From: Pseudoscleropodium purum
Lineage: Eukaryota > Streptophyta > Bryopsida > Hypnales > Brachytheciaceae
Length of the DNA stretch: 64,000 bases
Assembly: GCA_963969395.1 (NCBI GenBank)
Contig: OZ017801.1
Location: forward strand, 9,863,611 to 9,927,610
Direction of reading: 5' to 3'
The stretch's first letter is position 1, and each line of letters starts with the position of its first letter. Below, piece by piece: positions 25,196 to 36,861 of this stretch. The notes under the pieces were generated by a model, which did no database searches, was not told the origin of the DNA, and was given only the letters and a program-made list of their open reading frames with translations. The translations under genes were made by a program, and so were the position numbers.

Positions 25196-27015
25196 GCTGC
25201 CAAGTTCTTTGGAGGGTTTCTGTATTTCAATTTGATCTTGAGTTTAAGAGCTTTAATTTGGTCTTGAAGCTCAACAATGAACCCGATTAACGACGTAGAA
25301 AACTGCAAGCCTAGTGAGTCAGGACGAATGGAGTCTGTTTTGGAAGGCACGACTGTTTGTCTCAATGGTAGATAATTTTATATATTGCAGTAAATAGTTG
25401 AAGACAGGTCAATGAGAGTAGCCTCCCTCCCGCTGGCCCTACAAGTATTTGCAGTTCTGGTTTAGACATGACCGCTTTTCTATGCCAGTGTTATATCCAC
25501 TGTTAAATTTAATCCAACTCGTCTATGAAGCGTCCAATTTGCAGGGAATTACCTCAGATGCTTATTCTCCATTTGGGTTGCAAGAAGTTCTGCTTTGAGT
25601 TCTCGAAATTTCCGCCATGCCGCCTCCAATTTCATAGGTTGCGTACTGGCAGCCCTTTGGACCTAAGAAGTGAACTTGCTCGTTTCGTCATTATTTCGAA
25701 TTGCTGTCTGTGTAGCGAAGTTGGAATTGCGGGGAGTTCAAGGTTTCAGTGCAGTGAATTTCGAGTTAACTTCGAGTGTATTTTTCATTTTTTTAGGGCT
25801 TTGCGCAGGGATGCCCTCCAGGTTCGTGATTTGGCAGTGATTGCTGGCTTTGCTTCCGTAACAACTGGGATCGAGTTCTCAGGATAGATTTCCCAGTCTG
25901 GATCACAGAATTAATGCGACGCATCGAAGGTCGTGGCGCTGGGCAAACTAAGAGTCCCCGACTCTCTGGGTGCGGAGGGATAAGTAGCTCGAATGGTTCT
26001 TCACTGACCTTTTCTCCTTGTGGCTGCACAGGACCATGAAGAAAGTCATGCAGCCCCATTTCAAACTTTTGAAGTTTTGTTATAAATTGGAAAATTGGAA
26101 TCATTCTGCAAGATTTGATCCGAACACACTTTTTTGTTTTAATTAGAAAAATCCAAGGCATTCTTCAATAAGAATTGACTCATTTCTTACCCGTGAATCA
26201 TACGCTAAATACTGAGTAGAAATAATGGAAATCCTCTCTAGAATTACGTGCTAATAAACCAATGAATTTATGTGCCGGTTCAATTCATATAAATACTAAT
26301 TACTGAAGTTCTAAATTCAAAACTGTACGAAACTTAACTGAATTTTACATTTTCCAAATAAAAAACACTCAAAATAAAACACAAACATTAGCACTGATAA
26401 TATGCTCAAGCCTCTAGAATTCTAGATCCCTAAGGGGTACTATCCATACAGTGGAAACAAGCTTCACTGATACTGCACTAATGTGTCATACCAGTCGGGC
26501 CATCTATTGTCAATCTAGTGATCTGGTGCATCAATAGAAGCTCCCCTAATGTCTACTGGGCCTTTTAGAAAAAACTGAGTCTCCAAAGCTGCTCCTGAAA
26601 TGGCTACTTGATCCTGAAGCAGCCCCTTTTTAGGGTCGAGTATTTCTGTAATTTAATGTAATGTGGTGTAATGTGGTGCCAGCATGCCTAAGTAAAATAA
26701 ATCATTGTGTGACTGGAAATGGCGTTGCCTGCAAAAAAAGGCCTCGCACTTTGAAATCACGTAAGAAAGTTGTACAAACGCAGTGAATGGAATGTGATCT
26801 CATCAACACCCAAAGATCTGCATTCTCATTCCATGATCCTCTCTTGTCCTGAAAAAGCTCCACAGCTCTATACATGCCCCAAAATCACACTCCTCGTGCA
26901 AATGATACAAAGCAAATTAAGTGATGCACGCAATATCTACTACAAAATTTAGGGGTCCTAGTTAGCTAGCTACCACTACAAACCAGGTCATTCTATGTCC
27001 CCGGATTCACTACCC
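25196..27015. other. Intergenic stretch after SPT6
   Basis: The first 200-300 bp is presumably the SPT6 3' UTR. From 25.5 to 26.2 kb short frames are open on both strands but lack motifs. The rest up to the LRR gene is moderately AT-rich with a small TAATGTGGTG duplication near 26.66 kb. The last part presumably contains the LRR gene's 3' UTR, since that gene is read leftwards. Confidence 0.5.
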
Positions 27016-29112
27016 TCAAACAGATGAAGTCCGTTGCGGAGTTCCGTAGTTTACATGATTTGCTGCATCATAGTAGAATCCTTGAACTCCACCCCGCTCC
27101 TTCTTGTGAAAAACGAAACCCCTAGCCGGTTGCCACAGCGAAACCACCATCGCCACCACCGCAAACCCCACCACCAGTCCCACACCAAAACCAGGACTCC
27201 TCACCGCATCAGAAAAAAGAGAATTTGTGTCACTCCCACTTCGGCAAGCATCTAAAGGTACGCCACACAAGAGCGGATTCCCTACAAAGCTGGAGAGTCC
27301 GTTCTTAAAGTTGAACCCATTCGTACTCGGAATCTCCCCCGACAAATCGTTCCACGCCAACGACAAGGAGTTTAACTGACCCAAGTTTCCAAGCTCCGGA
27401 GGAATCGGCCCACTCAGCTTATTGTATGCGAGGTTCAAACTCTCCAGCTGCTTCATCCGAGACAGGCTGCTTGGAATAGGCCCGGTCAAGTGGTTGTTCG
27501 CCAAGCTCAAGCTGTAAAGCGCTTCCAAGCTTCCAAAATCTGAGGGTAAATGCCCTTCGAGGCTGTTGTTGGACAAGTCAATCACCGTCACCGACTTCGT
27601 CAGCAAGTTGTAAATGTAGGAACCGTTTTTCACTGATAATTGGAATCCTCCATGAGGTTGTAAGGCTCCCTCCAAAGAAGACTGGTTGGAGGGTTTCGTT
27701 AAAGCTGTGAGACTAGAGAGATTGCTTGCGATAGTGCCTGTGAAGTCATTAGACCCCAAGTCTAGAATTTGAATTGCGGAGAGTTTCCATAGCCATGAAG
27801 GAAATGGTCCAGTGAGGCTGTTGTTAAAGAGACTCAGCACACGAAGAAGCGGAAGAAAAGGCTCCCTGTGGGACTCTGGTAAAGCTCCTGAAAGAGAATT
27901 GCTGCTCAAATCGACGTATAACAAAGTACTGATGTTGAGAAACGCGAATGGAACTTCCCCTGTCAGCGAATTCTCTCGAAAGTCCACCACGGACAAATTT
28001 TTCTGTGTCCCCCCAATCTCGCCAGGTATGGAGCCCGAAAGCTTGTTCTCCTTCAGGTCGAGGTACACAAGGTTGGTGCAATTGCTTAACGACCTCGGAA
28101 TCTCCCCACTGAAGCTATTGTTCGTGAGGTGTAACAGGGCAAGCTTTTTGCACTCTCCTAGAGAAGTCGGGATCCCACCCGTGAAGACGTTTCCTGTGAG
28201 ATCCACGTACTGAAGAGCTTGCAAATTGGTGAATAAATCTGGCAAGGCGCCACTAAATCGGTTCCCATACAAATACAAGAAACTCAGGCTTTCCAATCCA
28301 CCAAAAGATTCAGGTACACTACCCTCGAGTTCGTTGTTCGCCAGAAACAGCCCTTGCAACTTCTTCAACTTCCCGAGCTCTTCAGGTAACGTCCCATTCA
28401 ACGAGTTATTAGTCAGCTTAAACCAAGCGAGTTCGGTGCAGTTTCCCAAAGACCCAGGAATGGGTCCAGAAAGCTCGTTATACTCCAAGTTGAGCGCAGT
28501 AAGCCTGGAGCAGTTCCCTAACTCCACCGGAATCCCTCCAGTAAGATTGTTGTTGTAGACGTAAAGGTCCCGAAGCTTCTGCAACTGGCCTAGCTCCTTC
28601 GGAAGAGCTCCCGTCAGCTGGTTGTGGTCCAGATGCAAGTAGTCAAGGTTTCTGCATAAGCTAAGCTCCGGTGGCAAGCTTCCTGTGAGATTTGTGTAGG
28701 AGAGACTGATGTTTCCCAGGTGAGTGAGGTTGCAAAGGAAGCTCGGGATGCTTCCTCTGAGATTGGTTTGGGAGATGTTAAGCTCCACCACATGTCTGGT
28801 TGTGGTGCTGCACATGACGCCCTGCCAAGTGCAGTAATTCACGGCGTTGTTTTTGTTCCAGGAGGACAGAGATGAGAAGGGGTCGAGGATCTCCTTGATG
28901 GACAGTAAGATATCGGATTCTCCCGAATTGGTGAGAATTGATCTTCTGGACTCTGGTTCTGGTTGTTGTGGACTGAGATCTGGGGAACATGCGCCTGCAG
29001 GTACTCTTGTGACGAAAAGCAAGGGCACCAGAAGGATCCATGGCGCTGTGAGATGGGAATGGAAACGTCCACGTCGCGGCATTCTTGAGGCTGGAGGTTT
29101 GGTCTTTGACAT
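27016..29112 (-). CDS. LRR receptor-like protein, copy 1 (698 aa, intronless)
   Basis: Predicted cell-surface receptor-like protein without a kinase domain; such proteins sense extracellular ligands and signal through partner kinases. The order is: basic N-terminus and signal peptide (hydrophobic core APWILLVPLLFV), cap domain with the SWNKN...CTWQGVMC pattern, and 19 plant-type LRRs of about 24 residues (LxxLxLxxNxLxGxIP). A non-LRR island with KNGSYIYNLL follows LRR 15, leaving four LRRs after it, as in RLP and PSKR-type receptors. Then come an acidic stretch, one membrane helix (about 640-662, GVGLVVGFAVVAMVVS) and a short basic tail starting HKKER. Many NxS/T sites are present. An in-frame ATG at 29082 lies in a better context than the first ATG at 29112 and may be the real start. 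No introns are needed. The ligand is unknown. Confidence 0.9.
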   Translation of the reverse strand: MSKTKPPASRMPRRGRFHSHLTAPWILLVPLLFVTRVPAGACSPDLSPQQPEPESRRSILTNSGESDILLSIKEILDPFSSLSSWNKNNAVNYCTWQGVMCSTTTRHVVELNISQTNLRGSIPSFLCNLTHLGNISLSYTNLTGSLPPELSLCRNLDYLHLDHNQLTGALPKELGQLQKLRDLYVYNNNLTGGIPVELGNCSRLTALNLEYNELSGPIPGSLGNCTELAWFKLTNNSLNGTLPEELGKLKKLQGLFLANNELEGSVPESFGGLESLSFLYLYGNRFSGALPDLFTNLQALQYVDLTGNVFTGGIPTSLGECKKLALLHLTNNSFSGEIPRSLSNCTNLVYLDLKENKLSGSIPGEIGGTQKNLSVVDFRENSLTGEVPFAFLNISTLLYVDLSSNSLSGALPESHREPFLPLLRVLSLFNNSLTGPFPSWLWKLSAIQILDLGSNDFTGTIASNLSSLTALTKPSNQSSLEGALQPHGGFQLSVKNGSYIYNLLTKSVTVIDLSNNSLEGHLPSDFGSLEALYSLSLANNHLTGPIPSSLSRMKQLESLNLAYNKLSGPIPPELGNLGQLNSLSLAWNDLSGEIPSTNGFNFKNGLSSFVGNPLLCGVPLDACRSGSDTNSLFSDAVRSPGFGVGLVVGFAVVAMVVSLWQPARGFVFHKKERGGVQGFYYDAANHVNYGTPQRTSSV

Positions 29113-29134
29113 TAAGTCTGCTGGGCGTTCTCAT
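28778..29134 (-). other. Overlapping upstream ORF of LRR copy 1
   Basis: An ATG at 29134-29132, with A at -3, lies 22 nt upstream of the first in-frame ATG of the receptor gene and in another frame. It opens a 118-codon frame across the signal-peptide and cap region. The same upstream ATG and long overlapping frame occur in copy 2. If the mRNA starts upstream of it, it should reduce receptor translation. Its product resembles nothing known, and its length may only reflect the codon use of the overlapping gene. Confidence 0.4.
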
Positions 29135-30019
29135 GTTGGGAGGGATGGACGGCTCTGTAATATGAGCAACGACTGTCAGGTACCAGCATACAGCGTGAAT
29201 TCAGCAATGACAGAGAATGCTTAATTGAATTCAGCATGGACATTAATTGGCGCTGTGATCGGTAGGACAGAAGTGGATTTCATGGCTCGAGCTTGCTGAA
29301 AGTATTTGTTGGACTGGAAGTCGTGATGACGAGGTCAATTCCGATCCATCTGACGGTCATTTCAGATGGAGCGGATTGACGCAATAAACTTAAAGTTTGA
29401 GCTGACATGACGTCCATATGGGTTGAGCTTAATTACGAGCTTAATTAAACTGTATTCCACTGCATTTTTGACTCCGAGCTTATTGACGCAATTGAGGTAA
29501 CAAGGTTCCAATATATTTGAAAAATCTCAATAGGGAGCTGGAAACCTTGTTATCTCAGACGTTTTGCTGCATGCCTCTAATAGCCATGCGAGTATCATCT
29601 TTTTATGCTCACTCGTCTCCTGGACTAGTATACAGTCGCCGGCCATGGAAAAAAACGGTGCAATGAATAATATGTGGTTCTTGAGTCAATTTAGGTGTAT
29701 AGTTTCGTTCTTATGTCAATGTTGGGGATTCGACCTGTGCAATCTAAGTGGCAGTATGTCATCTGCACGCTGTAGGGGACCAGAAAGAAAGAGGCCAGGA
29801 AAACTTGAAAATCTGTAAATACTCAAGGGATGAGAAGGCTTGCCTGAAAAGATGCGAGCTCGTCCATCATTTTCACCAACGTGCAGTTGTCTTAAACCTT
29901 AATTTTTAAGGCAGACGTATCGATGTAGACTGTGCAAAACAAAAATTTAGTTACAACAATGAAAGGAAACAGTCCTAATGTCCAAATTTCAACAGAAGCC
30001 TCAATAGCAAACCACGTTG

Positions 30020-30380
30020 GTATGGACATAAACAACCAGCAACGCAACAGTAGGCTCTCTACCCGCAGTGCTGACTCCACTTTCAAGTTTCAAGTGAGAT
30101 CCTACTCAAACTTCCTCCCATTCAGTATGAATGTAGTTTTTATCAAGTCAAAGCCTCCTCCCCCTTCAATCCAGAACGAACAAAAAATACCTGTTGATTT
30201 GAACCTATCTTCCACAGAGATTGGTGTGGGTGATGTAGAGCTCCATGACAGGCCTTGCTGTGTTTCTGCACGTCACTTGCGTTGGTATGAACATGAACAA
30301 GGCGCAACGCTACAAGAGGCTCTCTTCCTGAATCACCAATCCACACCGTTTCAAAGTAAGCTCCTACTCAAACGTCCTCA
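30020..30380 (-). pseudogene. Degenerate LRR-receptor N-terminal relic, copy 1
   Basis: On the minus strand, about 1.1 kb upstream of the LRR gene, 30238-30280 reads QVTCRNTARPVMEL-like. This matches the cap motif (GVMCSTTTRHVVEL) of the neighbouring receptors. A WIGDSG-type string precedes it, and flanking sub-repeats (30024-30100 and 30285-30375) resemble each other. No continuous frame exists, so it is called a decayed fragment of a related receptor gene. The resemblance is short and judged by eye. Confidence 0.4.
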
Positions 30381-30977
30381 CTCACTGCAATGTAGTGAAG
30401 TTTTTCGCCAAATCAAATCCTCCCAGGTCCACTTCGGTCCAGAGCTATCCAACACAGAATGGAAGAACTTCCTTCTGTCGATTCTTTAATAAGCAACTAC
30501 ACTAACTGATGTTTCGTCACAAACGCCATCAACCACTAACCACACTGTGCAATGCCAGACTAGCTGATTAATCAAAAACGTGGAAACGAAAGTTGAGGTG
30601 AAGTGAAAGCTTCCACCGAATGGACACCCTAAAGCTAGAGGCTCTCCTGGACGTACGCTGAGTACTTGAGCTGGATGGGTCCTCATGCACCTCCAAAGCT
30701 CCTGCAAATGTACACAACTCTTGCACAACAGAAATTTGTCGCAAAACACACGCCATAAGGTTCAATCTAATTGGGTTTCTGCAGTAAACAAAACCCTTAC
30801 TTATAGAACCTACTTGCGGTGTTCGAGAGAGTATGAAAATCAACTCTAAACCGCAAGTGGACGGCGAACGACTGCCTGTTCTGCACAGTACAGTACAGCA
30901 CTGTACCCCGCTTGAGTGTTGATTCAGCTGCATGTGGAATTCGCAGGACACTAAATCCAGCCCACGAAGTGGACTGA

Positions 30978-31185
30978 GCAGGGTAATTTTGGGGTTCACC
31001 AAGGTAAAAGTAAAAAAAAGTCCCCTATCTTGAGCCGTGTCTAGGGTATGTTCTACACCCCTTGTAGCTAATTTGGGTTCTCTGATTTCAAATATGAATT
31101 CAAAATCTGCAAAAAAAAATTTGTGAAAAATAAAAAAATTTCAGTGTTTTCCCTAGGGTAAAAAAATCAGCATTTTCACCCTTTG
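30978..31185. mobile_element. Diverged copy of the 236-bp MITE family
   Basis: Shares ordered blocks with the copies at 54529-54764 and 60613-60844: a GGGTAA-type start, CCCCTAT-TTG-GCCG, GGGTTTCT-like, CAAATATGAATTCA and TTTCA-GTTTTC. It lies within a segment of about 280 bp (30942-31220) that is absent from the paralogous flank at 45780-45812, supporting insertion after the duplication. The right end is diverged. Confidence 0.5.
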
Positions 31186-32970
31186 TTGAACAGATTTAAC
31201 ATCTTGCATGGAATTCTTCAGCTCTGGTAACTATTCTTGCAAGGGATAAATTTTGACTTTTACCACTTATTTTCCTTCAATTCCCATATTGAACTAGTTT
31301 TTCAAGTTTTGAGTCTAGTTTTTTCTCTATTGTATACTCCAAATAGAAATTTTATAGATTTTTTAACCATTTTTTTTCCTAATGTTATCAAATTGAAACT
31401 TTTTTTTGTTCTCCAATTCCTCCTAACAATGATTTACTGGCAGTTCTCCCCACACATTGTGCTAGTGTGTGGACCCGGCATGTACAAATTTTTCATCTTA
31501 CAAGAACTTCAAGACCATTCTAAGGGATGTCCTGTACAATTTATTGAGGGCAAGCTTCTAGTGACCACTGCATTTGAAGTTTGAAAATTCCTAACTAATT
31601 CCACAAAAGTTCAGAAAATATGAAACAACTTGGGTTAGGTGCCAATTCCATTTTTTTCTTCCTACAAAAATTTATGAATATTTCTTCAAGGAGTTTAGCT
31701 TCCCTTTGGAAATGCAATCAGCTCTTCAAAGGTTCCTTTAAGAGCAAACTACTTTACATAACATTGTGTACTATCCAATATGGTGGCTCTTCTCTTTGGG
31801 ATAATGTTATCCTTCCCTAGATACCTAGAAGGAGCTTACCAGTAAATTCAAGAATTGTGGTTGGTTGAAGTAAAAATAGAATATGATTTGGACTAGTGTA
31901 GGTAACCCTTTTCAAAAGGAATGCATAAAGGCCCTGTGCCTCATTGATAAACAATGTTATGTATCTGAAACTATAATCATCACTAATTACAACTAAGTAC
32001 AACTATTGTCATGAAATATAAATTATTTTTATTGGATATTGTGGGCAATTCAAATTGAATACCAATGCACTCTAGCATACATTATTTGGAGACCATTTGA
32101 ATAGTTATCAATTTCAAAAGTATTATCTCTAAGTTTAGCAAAAGAAGCAACACTAGACTCTCATAAATTTTCATGTTTTGATTGGGTAAACCTTGAGTAA
32201 TTAATGTCTAGGTTTTTGTAACATTTTTGATTGAAACGTGGATATTGCATTTAGAGCAATGTTGATTATGGGAATAGTATATACCTTATAACAATTTAAT
32301 TTGAGGGTCTCTAAAACCCTTTTGAAGGTCTAAGATGATAGCTAGGTTCAAAGTAAGGAATCATCACCTTTGTATGAGTATGGGAAAAAGTAGAAGAGTT
32401 TGAAAACATGCTATATGAACCACAGTAAAAACTATGTTTTGTGTTATTGACATTAAATGTCAAGTATTGTAAATGTCAATTGTCATAACTAGTTTATGTT
32501 ATTATTCTTGACCATTATTACAAATTAATACTTTTAACAATAAAGACATGGATTGGGATGACATCATTTGTAAACTAAGATATTTATAAGTAAATATGTA
32601 CCACATGCAAAGTCATATATTTAGATGAATAAATAACATATGATACAAAATACAATTTTTAGTATAATGTAATGTATGTGCTTGAGTCTCTAAAGGATTG
32701 TTTAAAACAAGCTAAAAACAAGGAATCATTCTTTTTGTGAGCCTGAGAAAAACTTACAAACTTCAATACTTCCATTTTTTATTTTATTTTAAACTTATTT
32801 CATTTGCAAAATTAAAAACAAACAAATATATATTTTTAGAAATAGAAAGTATATTCAATATTGATGAAATTAGTAAGGTAGAAGCACCAGTAGTGGACCA
32901 CGTCCAATACATGCATTCTAGAGGAGAGTAATTATGACCAAGGGAGTTAAGAATTCAAGAAATAAGTTAT

Positions 32971-33011
32971 AGAGGCTGAGCCTAATTGAATATTATGGAG
33001 GCTGAGCCTAA
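32971..33011. repeat. 15-bp direct repeat with palindromic core
   Basis: AGAGGCTGAGCCTAA at 32971-32985 and GGAGGCTGAGCCTAA at 32997-33011. The core AGGCT-G-AGCCT is itself an inverted repeat. Confidence 0.8.
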
Positions 33012-34361
33012 CATGTTTGTTTCTAATGTGCATAGTATGTTCATTGAACATTACGCTAACCAATATGTCAACCTACATGTATCGTTGTTGTAGTGACCCT
33101 ATAAAATGAAACTAGTGCCTTCCTTAATCCAAATTGTCAAACTCTAGGGTTTGCTTACTAGTGAAATGCACTTTTGGCCTCCCAAAATTCATAGTAATTT
33201 CAATTTTTGGAGCTAATTTTTCAAAAATTTGCCGTCCCCATATTTTGTATCTTCCTACATGGGAAAAATTCCAACAATTTCATACTCCTCTCCACTTGGT
33301 CCACATATGCTTAAATGATCCACTACTGGTGCTTCTACCTTATGTTGGTCTCCCCCAAACCCATGTTGCAAGCCCAAAAATCATATGCTCAAAAGAAGAG
33401 AATCACCTTTTGACTTTGACTTTTGCATGTCACTAAGTGAAAGAGACTCACAAACCTTTTTTGAAGAACTTTCTCACTCTTCGAAGACTTTCGGCACTCA
33501 AATCAGTTTCTGAAGTCAAATGGGGCCATCAATGCAAGTGGTGAACACTGTTTAATAAGTTATTACAACAGGATTATGATATGAAGTTTGACAATTTTAT
33601 TTTATTTGAAAGGTTTGACAAATTTGAAATTCCTATTTGAAGTTTTGAACTTGCTGCCATGGAAAGGGCCACTCAGAGGAACTGAAGGAACAAAATTAAA
33701 AATCAAGTGGATAATTATGGAATGAGCCGCAGTCAGAGTCCTGCAAAATTAATGACCAGGGATGTCAGCAATTGGGATCCAAATTCATTTCGGACCAATG
33801 GAAATTGTCCATGTGTTTAAAAATTTTAAATTTTAAAAAGAAATCCATTTCAGACAGAACGTGTTTGTCAGCATCAGACTTGTCAGACACGTTTCCTAAA
33901 GTCCAGTACCTTGGCTGCTGTTGTTGTTCAATTTCTTGTTTGTTTGTGGAGTAAACCCTAAGTTTTAACCCTGTAAGGACGGGCCGGACTCCAATGAAAT
34001 CATCATTTTCTAATATCGTAGGAATCAATCAATCACTTAAAAAAATAGAAAAATATTCATTGGAAGTCAAACTACTGTAGAAGAAGTTCCCTTTTCACAA
34101 CAAAACACGAAGGATGAATAGTTTCACTTCTGTCCTATATAGAGGAATTCTCTGTTATCCATCAAACACTTAGTGTCCGCAATAGCGTTACAAGGTTAAA
34201 TCAGGCACCCACAAAAGTCAAAATATTCAAGCAATTTAGTATAGTTTGAGGCACCTTTTTTTCAAGTAATCAATGTTCTTGAAAACTTTCAAATCCTAGT
34301 GTACTCAATTGTGTAATGTGTTTGCAAATATAGTCACAACATCTCTTCATTAGAAGAAACT

Positions 34362-34529
34362 CGTGTCTAAATTGACGGATTTTTTTAGACATCTAATGTC
34401 ACAAATTGTGTTTTTATGTCAACAATTACGTCCACTATAATATGAAGATGTTACAGTGGATGTAATTGTTGACATAAAAACAAGGCTTGTGACAATATAT
34501 GTCTAAAAAAATCCATCAACTTAGACACG
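34362..34529. mobile_element. 168-bp near-perfect hairpin element
   Basis: Two arms of about 79 bases (34362-34440 and 34451-34529) pair with few mismatches around a 10-base loop. The outer ends read CGTGTCTAA and TTAGACACG. Inner blocks such as TTTTTTTAGACAT and TTTTTATGTCAACAATTAC are exact on both arms. It fits a very small MITE; a transcript would fold into one long stem able to feed small-RNA processing. No target duplication is obvious. Confidence 0.7.
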
Positions 34530-36861
34530 CAAAAATCTAAAATACATAGGCTTTTTCTAGTACTTATCCATGCTCGTTTTGATCTTTTTGTCAACCTACC
34601 AAAAGTAGAAGAAGAGAGATGCAATCCGTAGCTCTTTGTAGGCTCACATTAGAAAGAAGAAGTCACTCCTTAGGATTGTCCATCTTTCTTTGAGAAAGTA
34701 CAAGATCTTTGCCTATTCTTTTGGAGATATCATTTCTAGATGTAGTTAAGGAATCCAACCACACCCTCTCTTTTACATGTAGAGGAATATGCAGGTCAAA
34801 TTGTCATTGTTGGTACCACCCCAATCATTGTGCAACTTGCTTGTAGAATTGGTCTTGATAGTTACTTGATACTGGGTGAATAAGCCACTTCCTTGTTCCC
34901 ATTAGAAGAAAATCTTATTGACTTCAATAAAATTTACATGACATTTCTATTTTCTATAACATAGAAACATCAACTTTAATGCAAAATTTTCTTGGTATAT
35001 TCTTAGGATAGGTAAGGGTTGCAAGTGGGAGATGTTGAGTAATGTAAGCGCTCTATTGGCTTGCAATGAAGATGTCCCTCTTTCTGAGTTAAAAATTTGA
35101 ATAGTTGATCTTTAATTATGTTTACTTATGTAGATTTGATATTTTGATGAATCAGCCCATGGTGTGGTAGATCTTGCACCACCACCAATTGTAGCCCCTC
35201 TTGACCACCACCCTAATGTTGTGAAATAGACTCTAAAATATCAATGTTAATATGCACTCCCTTCTTATACTTTACTTCTTTCTTTGCTAAAGAGAGCCAC
35301 CACTAAGCTGTTAAAGCAGTTCTAAAGAAGGTCACATTATAGTCCCAAAGAAGTCCTACCCCCAAGCTACCAAAGTAGTCTTGCTTGTCTAGATACTATT
35401 AATAGTCCTAATTGATTGTTGTATTGATGCAAAACTAGCTTGTGGCGTGGGCAAAGACAATAGAAAATCCATGTAAGAGTAGCTTGTGTAGCATCAATCT
35501 TTCTTCTTGGTTGCTCTTTTTTCCTTACCTAGTTAAATCAATCTCTCTCTCATTGTGCTTAGATATATGTGTTTGTTGTACTAGTTCTCAACTCAGTGGA
35601 TTGTTGTGTTCATTGTATGCTCAATTGTGTTGGGACAACATAGGTATGATGAATGTAACCGGCAAGGGGATTCTACCAATTCTTTTTTGTTCTATAATTT
35701 TAAACTTTGTGAGAATGAGTGCCGATTGATTTTATGAAATGTTGGTATTTGATGGTTTATTAGTATTATATACATGCAATTAGAGTTGGTATTCAAAACA
35801 TTGAAATTAATTTGGACTATAGAAAAGCATTAATCAAAGGATTAGGGATTTTTACACTTGGCCATAGAAAATTGCACTTATAAATTGTACAAGAAAAATT
35901 AAAGTCATTGCCTATAGAGGGGCTTAATTCTCTTCATATTTTTATTTATACAAAATTGTAGAAGGGGTGTTGAATTTCTTTTTGTATTGTACCAACATCT
36001 ATAAATATTATGTTTCATGATTTATCATTCAAAGTAAAAAATATACAATTTTATCAAATAAAGAACTTCACAACTTCATGTATACATTTGCAAATAGAAT
36101 TCACAAATTATTGAAATGTAGTAAAAATTTCTATTTGAAAATATAAATTACTTTACAATTCCATGTACAATACTTGAAGAAACTCTAGTATCCTACTACA
36201 ACACTTTTTAACTACATGCAATACTCTTGTAAGTCTTTCTCCTATAAAAACTATAAATCAATATGTATCTACGTCATTCTATAACCATTCATTGTCCAAC
36301 TTCTTACATTGCATTGCAATGTACTCCAATAAATGAAGTTTTGCTAGTGCTGGGATGCTCACTTCTTTCTCCGTTACATCTCCATGTACTGTTACATTAT
36401 TCTTTTGCATAAACTCAATCCTCATTCTTCTCGGTGTATTATTCTAAAAGAATATAGATGCTTCTTTTTTTACCCATGTATGCTTCTCACCAGATGGTTC
36501 CCACCATGCCTCCATACAATTTCTGTACCTTTCTTTATCTGAGCTCTCTTCTTCCCACTCTCCCCTTCACAATTGGCCAATACTATAAAATCTTCACCTT
36601 TGTTGCCTACTTTTATCGACCAAATTCCACAACTTTTCCCATATAAAATAGAACTCCTGCTCTTATTTCAGTTGCATCCACTGAAAGCACCACAAACTGT
36701 TCAATTTAAAGATCTTTCTCTAGTTCAAATATAGGAAACAGATCTTTAGTTTCATTTACGCTCCATCTCACACTTGTTTCTCCCCCTTCATTTATCCTTC
36801 TTCTTGGAGCCCTCATCGTTGCCATTTGCTACGGCCTATTCCTGCATGGACCAAAGTAACC

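Larger units (their letters stand above)
27055..31745. repeat. Segmental duplication, copy 1
   Basis: From the LRR gene's stop region to about 31.75 kb the sequence aligns with 41471-46995 in the same orientation. It covers the gene, its upstream flank and the degenerate LRR-like relic. The coding parts are nearly identical and the flank is more diverged. Copy 1 alone carries a MITE-like insertion at 30.94-31.22 kb, and copy 2 alone carries about 0.7 kb extra near 46.1-46.8 kb. The two copies are about 14.4 kb apart. Confidence 0.85.
31746..36861. other. AT-rich intergenic DNA without recognised genes
   Basis: About 5 kb between the duplicated LRR segment and the DUF7869-like pseudogene. Open frames are short and motif-free. 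It contains the hairpin element at 34362-34529 and a short direct repeat; otherwise nothing is seen. Confidence 0.6.

Noticed and set aside
25525..26161. Frames of about 120 codons on both strands downstream of SPT6
   Set aside because: No motifs, no convincing splice context and overlapping opposite frames; not supported as genes.
27812..28558. Plus-strand open frames of more than 100 codons antisense to LRR copy 1, with equivalents at 42230-42700
   Set aside because: They are periodic shadows of the LRR repeat codons on the opposite strand and have no independent motif.
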